Virus record (IMG/VR): IMGVR_UViG_3300017742_000108
Location: 1 to 25,370 of that record
DNA from: a virus
Strand: one strand, 5' to 3'
DNA: 25,370 bases
Positions within the stretch are counted from its first letter, which is position 1. Every line of letters starts with the position of its first letter. Positions 20,110-25,370 of this stretch are shown here, in pieces. The notes under the pieces were generated by a model. It had not been told where the DNA came from. It saw only the letters and a program-made list of their open reading frames with translations, and did not search any database. The translations under genes and the position numbers were made by a program.

Positions 20110-21084
20110 TTAAGCAGTTCTTACGAACAACTGTTTTGTTTCTTGTGTAGAACTAGATGATTGTACGGTGTTGCCCGCATAAGTTCCAGTATATGTACCA
20201 GAGTATGAACCAGCATATGCGCCATTTAAGAATCCAGAAAAGAATCTGTTATAGTAACCAGTGTATGATCCTGTATAGTCTCCGGAATAGTTTTGTGAAG
20301 TAACATCTTTTAATTGGTCGGTCATTGTTGAACCCATCTGAGCCCAAGTTCCGGCGGCAGAAGGTTGACCATTATTCAATAGATAAGTTCCTATACCAGT
20401 ACTAATGATTCTATTTCTCATTGCTGTATTGAGAGTTTCCATTTCAGCATCAGTCATTTCTGCTTGACCACCAGTACCATCGCTCTTCAACAATCTGTTG
20501 ATATTAGTAGCCGCGGCTGTTGTTGGTGCAGTTTTTTGATATAGATTATATGCTACATCAGTTCCATCAACTTGTGTTTCTGTAATAGTACCTCTTACTG
20601 CCCAAGTTCCACCAGATGGTGTTGATGTATTAATATGATATTGACCAACTGTATTAGCATCTTCAGTTACCATAGCAGTAATAACTTCATCTAAAAGTTC
20701 TGTGTCGATAAGACCATCAGTCATTTCATCGATATTGTTATCATCCCATCTTAGTGGTCTGGTAACACTTTCAGAAACTACAGCATTTTTTTGTTGGATT
20801 CTATATGTGGTTGTGGTAGTGCCACCACCAGCTGGGTGAGTACCCACTGCTTCGGTTCTTTCTCTATTCGTAAAAGTTCCTACTTCAGTGTAATCTGTAT
20901 CTAAAGCATCCGTAATAACTTGTAATTCAGCAGTGCCCGTCCCATCGGTATCGGTTGCAAATTTATTAGTAATAACATATGCAATGTGATCTCTAATCTC
21001 AGCAGTCGTAAGTTCCCTAACGCCTTGAATTGTACTAGCGGATGCGGGATACGAACTTGCTTTTAGTGTAATTGGGCCAGCCAT
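20110..21084 (-). CDS. Virion/fibre protein with ten aromatic-x-Gly-x repeats near its C-terminus
   Basis: A 324-residue protein starting MAGPITLKASSYPASASTIQ, with LTTAEIRDHIAYVITNKFAT soon after. Two related central blocks have the form GTFTNRERTEAVGTHPAGGG...YRIQQKNA and GTWAVRGTITETQVDGTDVA...NLYQKTAP, each about 75 residues before the next element and each followed by a helical LLKSDGTGGQAEMTDAEMET-like or DEMTDGLIDTELLDEVI segment. Residues 266-305 are ten consecutive four-residue units, YSGD YTGS YTGY YNRF FSGF LNGA YAGS YSGT YTGT YAGN. Such Tyr-Gly repeats occur in virion proteins of marine T4-like phages. It has a good ribosome site (AGAGGA). The function is inferred as fibre or baseplate-associated. 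Confidence 0.78.
   Translation of the reverse strand: MAGPITLKASSYPASASTIQGVRELTTAEIRDHIAYVITNKFATDTDGTGTAELQVITDALDTDYTEVGTFTNRERTEAVGTHPAGGGTTTTTYRIQQKNAVVSESVTRPLRWDDNNIDEMTDGLIDTELLDEVITAMVTEDANTVGQYHINTSTPSGGTWAVRGTITETQVDGTDVAYNLYQKTAPTTAAATNINRLLKSDGTGGQAEMTDAEMETLNTAMRNRIISTGIGTYLLNNGQPSAAGTWAQMGSTMTDQLKDVTSQNYSGDYTGSYTGYYNRFFSGFLNGAYAGSYSGTYTGTYAGNTVQSSSSTQETKQLFVRTA
20170..20289 (-). repeat. Ten tetrad repeats (Tyr/Phe/Leu-x-Gly-x)
   Basis: Exactly 120 bases coding forty residues with an aromatic or leucine at every fourth place and Gly at the third place in nine of ten units (the fourth unit has Arg). The codons differ between units, so it is kept by selection on protein rather than by recent DNA slippage. 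Confidence 0.85.
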
Positions 21085-21095
21085 TGTGAATCCTC

Positions 21096-21932
21096 TTAGT
21101 TAATCAGTGTACCAGATGAATTATATACTGCCAATGGTCTATGTCTTTGCCAATCCGTTGAGTCCTTACAAGTAACTGTAACTGTCGTTTTTGCTGGTAA
21201 AGTAACTGCCGCATTAACAGAACCACCATCAATGGTATCTGAAGTGTTTGGATATAATTTAAAATCTGTTGTAGTAGCGTTTTGAACAATGATAGTAAGT
21301 CCGGCGGCTGCAGTAGGAAGTACAACTCCGTTATCAGTAGAACCGGCAGTTACAACTACTACTGTTTCAGTAATTGCTGTTCCGTTACCCTGAGTAGTAC
21401 CAGCGGCAGTTGCAGTTTGTACTCCGTACTTAACGTTTCCTAGAAGACTTACAGTTCCATTAACAGTAAAATCTTGTACGTTATTACCACCAGAACCAAC
21501 TGCTCTCCATGCGCCAGAAGAAGTTCCTACATATTCTGCGCCATTGTCAGTAACAACATCTACAGGAGCATCAGCACTTCCACCATCGATAGTATCACCA
21601 GAAGCGGGATAAACTTTAATAGTTGCACCAGATGTGTTGTAGACATTAATAACTAGTCCGGCTGCCGCGTCAGGTAATTTAACACCTTGGTTTGCAGAAG
21701 CACTAGTAATAATATTGTAAGTTTTAGTAATTGCTTGGGCATCTCCCTGTGTACTACCAGCGGCAGTAACAGTTGCGACTCCTAGGGTGACATCGCCACT
21801 AGCGGTTAAGGCAGCTACGGAGATATTGTCACCACTTTCATACTTATCGTTATTGAGGTTAGTAAAGTTATTATCTACCTCAGTATTAGTAAGGGGACTA
21901 CCCTTAGCTGATCTTAATGTGATTGTGGCCAT
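21096..21932 (-). CDS. Virion protein made of two tandem similar domains
   Basis: A 278-residue protein beginning MATITLRSAKGSPLTNTEVD with the DNNFTNLNNDKYESGDNISV start common in phage fibre proteins. Two similar halves follow: one with TVTAAGSTQGDAQAITKTYN, KLPDAAAGLVINVYNTSGAT, KVYPASGDTIDGGS and one with TATAAGTTQGNGTAITETVV, VLPTAAAGLTIIVQNATTTD, KLYPNTSDTIDGGS. The domain GxxxPxAxxGxxxxVxNxxxxxxxxxPxxxDTIDGG is a widespread beta-type unit in phage structural proteins. The duplication is clear at protein level and partly at DNA level. Its own candidate late promoter lies 73 bases upstream inside the small coiled-coil gene. It ends in the strand RHRPLAVYNSSGTLIN. Likely a fibre or decoration protein. 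Confidence 0.8.
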   Translation of the reverse strand: MATITLRSAKGSPLTNTEVDNNFTNLNNDKYESGDNISVAALTASGDVTLGVATVTAAGSTQGDAQAITKTYNIITSASANQGVKLPDAAAGLVINVYNTSGATIKVYPASGDTIDGGSADAPVDVVTDNGAEYVGTSSGAWRAVGSGGNNVQDFTVNGTVSLLGNVKYGVQTATAAGTTQGNGTAITETVVVVTAGSTDNGVVLPTAAAGLTIIVQNATTTDFKLYPNTSDTIDGGSVNAAVTLPAKTTVTVTCKDSTDWQRHRPLAVYNSSGTLIN

Positions 21933-21945
21933 TTGCTCTTCCCAT

Positions 21946-22149
21946 TTATCGTTGGTTTATAGACTTTAAAAGTAATTTAATCTCTGAGAGTTCATCTTTT
22001 AGACTATTTATATCATTGGACATTTCAAGTATTTGATTGTCCTTTTCCTTAATTTGCGCTCTTCGTTTTTTATGGTTTCTCAGCCCAACCACATCAGTCG
22101 AAAGTATTGCACCAGAAGCCTCATCTCTAATAAAATTATCTTGTCTCAT
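21946..22149 (-). CDS. Small coiled-coil protein (67 residues)
   Basis: Begins MRQDNFIRDEASGAILSTDV followed by VGLRNHKKRRAQIKEKDNQI and a Leu/Ile heptad segment to the end (MSNDINSLKDELSEIKLLLK). The pattern 'FIRDExSxAxLxTDxxxLxxxKxxRxxxxE' plus a C-terminal coiled coil is that of a short conserved protein placed among structural genes of marine T4-like phages. A good ribosome site, AAGGAG seven bases before the ATG, and short gaps of 11 and 13 bases to its neighbours support it as a real gene. It may help trimerise or attach a fibre, but no function is established. A late-promoter octamer for the next gene lies within it. Confidence 0.8.
   Translation of the reverse strand: MRQDNFIRDEASGAILSTDVVGLRNHKKRRAQIKEKDNQILEMSNDINSLKDELSEIKLLLKSINQR
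22005..22012 (-). promoter_or_regulatory. Candidate late promoter inside the 67-residue gene
   Basis: Exact TATAAATA on the minus strand, 73 bases before the start at 21932. It is the only one of five minus-strand matches in this window not in a gap between genes, and chance matches are expected in AT-rich DNA, so it is less certain than the others. Confidence 0.45.
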
Positions 22150-22160
22150 ATATATGCTCC

Positions 22161-25100
22161 TTAAGTTACGTTTATTACACGTAGTTCTTTTGCATACGGT
22201 ATGTTTGACGTATTAGAAGCCAAGAATACTAGTTTAGTAGCAAACTTCTTATATTCATCAAAAGTTACTGTGCTTACTGTTGCTGTTACTTGAGCGGCTG
22301 GTCCTACATATACAAGTACGGCAGTTCCATCAGTTTCTTGAACGGGTGGCGATGCTTGAGTTCCAGATGGACCAGTTCCACTAGCCGCGCTAGTGCCACC
22401 AGTTTGTACAGTATAGAGATTTCCAGCGGCAGTTGCAACTTGTTGTCCAGTAGCATATGATGTTGAATTTGCGTATTGCGTTCCTACTGTAACTGTTGGA
22501 GTTACACCCGCATAATCTCTTCCTGGATTTGTTAATTGTATTGAACCAACAGTATTACCAGATAATAATGCAATCGCAGTTGCCTCGCCAGTACTAAAAG
22601 ATAATTCTGGTGCAGATGTATATCCTGCTCCAGCTTGTGCGAGAGTCAGTTCTGTTACTCTATCAGTTGAATATGCATATGATCCGTTTACCAAATTTGC
22701 ATCAGGAATTTTAAATCCAAAATCTGTAAATGCAGTTTCAGACGCAGAATTTCCATAAGGTGAATGATTATCATCTCTGTCTAGTTTTATCCAAGGCAAA
22801 TCATCATTGAAATCTGCATCAAAATCTGCGGCAGCTTGGAATTTACCATAAACTTCAATACTAGATCCAGGTGGTTGCAATAGGGCACATTGAACAAGAA
22901 TATCTTGGGCTTCCATTCCGTCTGCAAGCGCCACAGGACTATTAATGAATCTTGATAGTGCATTACCAGATCTTGGTAAAGTTTCATTTGTACTATCATT
23001 GTTAATTAGATTAGAATGAGTTAATAGTCCTAATGCAGTAACTTCAAGAACTGGTGATAAGTCTGGATTACTACCTGAATTTAGGGTAATTCTTTTATGT
23101 AGAGATTTAGTATCTGCACCACTTAGAGTGTATCCTTCATTAGAATACGACCGAACAGACTTCTCATTATCAGTAATTTTTCTAATATCCAATGATAGAG
23201 GTTCATATGTTGTACCGGCAGAATTTACATTTGCTGATTTTGTTGGTGCATATTCAAAGGCAATTTTACCATCATTTTCAACAAGATTCATTGTCGTTCT
23301 AACTGAATTATATTTTCTATCTTCAAGATCAGTAACAGTAAATATGGTAGTTTCAGTTGCACCACCCGTAGTATTCCGAGTAGCTTTTAGTGGAGTAATT
23401 AAAGCACCGGTAGTTTGATTTCTAAAGAAACCATTAGTAACATTAACTTCCATTTTCTCCTTTTGGGGATCAATAAACTTCAATTGACCCGTTACCAAAT
23501 CACAAGTAATAGATGCTCCTGTTCCTGTACCAGTTGAACTAGATTGATTAATTGTTCCTAAAGATATTTTATTAAATCCTACACCAGCAGTACCAGGATC
23601 AGTAATTTCAAAAGATGTAATTGTTCCTGCAGATGCTGGAGCTAACACCTTTATTTTCATACCAGTCAAGACATTACCATTATCATCAACAACATCTGCT
23701 ATAGTAATAATATCACCCGCTACGTGACCAGAACCACCATTTGCCAAAATGGCATCAACTCCCGTAATTCTAGAGTTTGCTACCGGTCTTCCAGAAGTGT
23801 AATCAGTACATACCATATAATCAATGTTTTCATTTTCAAGCATTACTGTACCATCAGATGTGGCAAATTGTGCTTTTGTTACTTGATAAGTCATATCTTC
23901 ATCTTGGTGAGCATTCCAAGTTCTATTGTTAGATGATGTAAATAACATACCTCCAACATTTGTATCTTCTGCAAAGATACGTTGATTTTGTACTCCTACT
24001 CCAACTCTATTTTCTCCAAGTTGAGAAACCCAAACTTGATAGTCAGGACTATTACCAGCTGGTAGAAGAACAAAACAATACTCTGTTGCACCTTTAAGTT
24101 GAACTGGTGCAGGGAATGTAAACGTTGTAACATATGGCTGATCTTCTTGACCAACTGGTGAGAATCTTAATGTTCCGTCATTTTCTTCTACAGTTGTTGT
24201 AACTTCAGATGCCGGGAGAAAGACTTCACCGTAAGGTAAAATGCTTCTTGATGGGTATCCATTCATAACTTCTCTAATTTGACACGTAATACCTTCAGTA
24301 GCAGATTTTGTTCTAAAGAATACTTTAACTTCTGTAGCAAAAACACCTTCTGGCTCTGATACAAAGAAAGTTTGTGCAATAGGATCAAATCCTCCAGTTA
24401 CTTGAACGTGAGTGGTAACATCATTCTCAAGATTAATATGCAGTTTGGGATTAGTCGTTACTGTAGCATTAACATCGAATTCTTTAATTACAGTTTCGAC
24501 ACTTGTAACGTGTGTCCAAGTACCTCCCTCAATCGCCTCTGTTGTGGGAGCGGTCTTACCCAAAGTGATTTTTGGTACAGCAGTAGATATAATGGTGTTT
24601 TGTGCTTGTGTAGTAATACCATTAGAACTGAATGGCGCTTCACAAGAAGTCGTTACAAATTCAGGACGATCTCTAACATCATCGGTAAATCTTAAAATTC
24701 TTTCACCAACAAGAAATCTTCCTGGTCTCAGCTCGAAAAATCCAGCTATAAGTCCATCAGCATTTGATTTTACATTACCATGTGAAAAATGACCAGGTTG
24801 CTGAGTGGCGCCTAAACCACCAATGCTCCAAGCATAGTCCTGCCAATTTTGAGCATTATTAGGAGTGCTTGAATTATTTTTATAATCAATTACGTGTTGA
24901 ATATAAGATTTTGTAACTCCACCAATAGTCGTATTGCCATCTCTTATTGACCACAATTCATTACCAACTAGTTTTTCTCCGTCAAAGAAACCATACATTC
25001 TAGTGTTGGGTTTTAATCTTTGTCCGACAAAGAAGAGCAGTTTTTCTCTCATATACATATCTAAAGTAGCCGATATTAATTTTTTACCTACGTCTACTTG

Positions 25101-25370
25101 TTGATGACTATGAACTGACGAGGATGCCGTAAGCATTCGTTTAGTTGCGGTAGCCGTCATGGTCGTACTATTTGATATTGTTTCCCCTTTTATTTTTCCC
25201 GTTACCGAAGTAATTGTGTCTGCTCCAATATAAGCATCCATAGATATAGTACCACTGGTTTTAACATCTACTCTGGTACGACCACCTTGATCGCTCCCCC
25301 CAGCATCAATGGTAGTGCTAGTATTTGCGTCTTGATAAACGCCGTTATGAATCATGCTTTCTGGGGGATA
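22161..25370 (-). CDS. Large virion structural protein (N-terminus beyond window)
   Basis: At least 1064 residues counted from ATG 25355, but the frame stays open to the right edge and no ribosome site precedes that ATG, so the true start is probably outside. Recognisable blocks are LLFFVGQRLKPNTRMYGFFD, FDPIAQTFFVSEPEGVFATE, RTKSATEGITCQIREVMNGY, LKGATEYCFVLLPAGNSPDY and VWVSQLGENRVG, typical of the very large wedge/fibre-type structural protein of marine T4-like phages. Residues about 520-640 and 885-960 (numbered from that ATG) carry Gly-rich GGSGHxAGD and GAGYTSAPELSF units related to the sheath module. Near residue 965, NSTSYATGQQVATAAGNLYT with TGGTSAASGTGPSGT looks like a small carbohydrate-binding (CBM5/12-type) domain. 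It ends in LVFLASNTSNIPYAKELRVI. The exact baseplate or fibre role is unknown. Confidence 0.85.
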   Translation of the reverse strand, partial: YPPESMIHNGVYQDANTSTTIDAGGSDQGGRTRVDVKTSGTISMDAYIGADTITSVTGKIKGETISNSTTMTATATKRMLTASSSVHSHQQVDVGKKLISATLDMYMREKLLFFVGQRLKPNTRMYGFFDGEKLVGNELWSIRDGNTTIGGVTKSYIQHVIDYKNNSSTPNNAQNWQDYAWSIGGLGATQQPGHFSHGNVKSNADGLIAGFFELRPGRFLVGERILRFTDDVRDRPEFVTTSCEAPFSSNGITTQAQNTIISTAVPKITLGKTAPTTEAIEGGTWTHVTSVETVIKEFDVNATVTTNPKLHINLENDVTTHVQVTGGFDPIAQTFFVSEPEGVFATEVKVFFRTKSATEGITCQIREVMNGYPSRSILPYGEVFLPASEVTTTVEENDGTLRFSPVGQEDQPYVTTFTFPAPVQLKGATEYCFVLLPAGNSPDYQVWVSQLGENRVGVGVQNQRIFAEDTNVGGMLFTSSNNRTWNAHQDEDMTYQVTKAQFATSDGTVMLENENIDYMVCTDYTSGRPVANSRITGVDAILANGGSGHVAGDIITIADVVDDNGNVLTGMKIKVLAPASAGTITSFEITDPGTAGVGFNKISLGTINQSSSTGTGTGASITCDLVTGQLKFIDPQKEKMEVNVTNGFFRNQTTGALITPLKATRNTTGGATETTIFTVTDLEDRKYNSVRTTMNLVENDGKIAFEYAPTKSANVNSAGTTYEPLSLDIRKITDNEKSVRSYSNEGYTLSGADTKSLHKRITLNSGSNPDLSPVLEVTALGLLTHSNLINNDSTNETLPRSGNALSRFINSPVALADGMEAQDILVQCALLQPPGSSIEVYGKFQAAADFDADFNDDLPWIKLDRDDNHSPYGNSASETAFTDFGFKIPDANLVNGSYAYSTDRVTELTLAQAGAGYTSAPELSFSTGEATAIALLSGNTVGSIQLTNPGRDYAGVTPTVTVGTQYANSTSYATGQQVATAAGNLYTVQTGGTSAASGTGPSGTQASPPVQETDGTAVLVYVGPAAQVTATVSTVTFDEYKKFATKLVFLASNTSNIPYAKELRVINVT
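22290..22660 (-). repeat. GxGYTSAP units and CBM5/12-like segment in the large virion gene
   Basis: The coded order is LAQAGAGYTSAPELSFSTG, then QLTNPGRDYAGVTPTVTVG, then YANSTSYATGQQVATAAGNL with YTVQTGGTSAASG. The first two are degenerate versions of the sheath/gene 15 module. The third fits the G-x-x-V-x-x-x-x-x-x-Y pattern of small chitin-binding-type folds. Extents are approximate. Confidence 0.6.

Overview
This window is part of the late, virion-building region of a T4-like marine myovirus (a contractile-tailed phage). No host genes are visible. The identification rests on an unbroken block in the T4 order, read here on the minus strand: neck genes 13 and 14, tail completion gene 15, terminase genes 16 and 17, tail sheath 18, tail tube 19, portal 20, then prohead-core-type small genes. 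Wording of the proteins resembles the cyanophage/pelagiphage branch more than T4 itself, and the DNA is AT-rich by eye. The host cannot be read from this window.

Layout. (1) 25370 down to 20110, minus strand: a very large virion protein cut by the right edge, a small coiled-coil protein, and two repeat-rich virion or fibre proteins. (2) 20033 down to 18241, minus strand: a charged coiled-coil protein, a GT-A glycosyltransferase and a probable Fe(II)/2-oxoglutarate-type oxygenase, behind a late promoter. (3) 12953 to 18244, PLUS strand: an inverted cassette of four related DxD glycosyltransferases in overlapping tandem, followed by a methyltransferase-like protein. One glycosyltransferase is an 833-residue fusion with helical repeats and a C-terminal cysteine domain resembling the SPASM part of radical SAM enzymes. 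(4) 12900 down to 9317, minus strand: six small or medium fibre/accessory genes sharing N-termini, C-termini and internal modules. (5) 9306 down to 1, minus strand: genes 13, 14, 15, 16, 17, 18, 19, 20, a prohead-core-like gene and the start of one more gene.

Regulation. The T4 late-promoter octamer TATAAATA (minus strand) stands in short intergenic gaps before gene 19, gene 18, the 12900 gene and the 20033 gene, and once inside a small gene before the 21932 gene. At 20057-20091 a promoter abuts a strong hairpin, which may both end the upstream transcript and form the 5' cap of the next.

The genes fit one programme: package DNA (16/17), build portal, neck and tail (13-15, 18-20), and decorate the virion with fibres. 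The glycosyltransferase, methyltransferase and oxygenase genes sit among the fibre genes, so modification of virion or host-surface glycans is a reasonable inference but is not shown. The most unusual things are the glycosyltransferase/SPASM-like fusion, the spread of one Gly-rich module through tail sheath, gene 15 product and the large virion protein, the ten-unit aromatic-x-Gly-x repeat, and the promoter-hairpin unit. I saw no tRNA, CRISPR array, insertion sequence or gene-free stretch over 300 bases.
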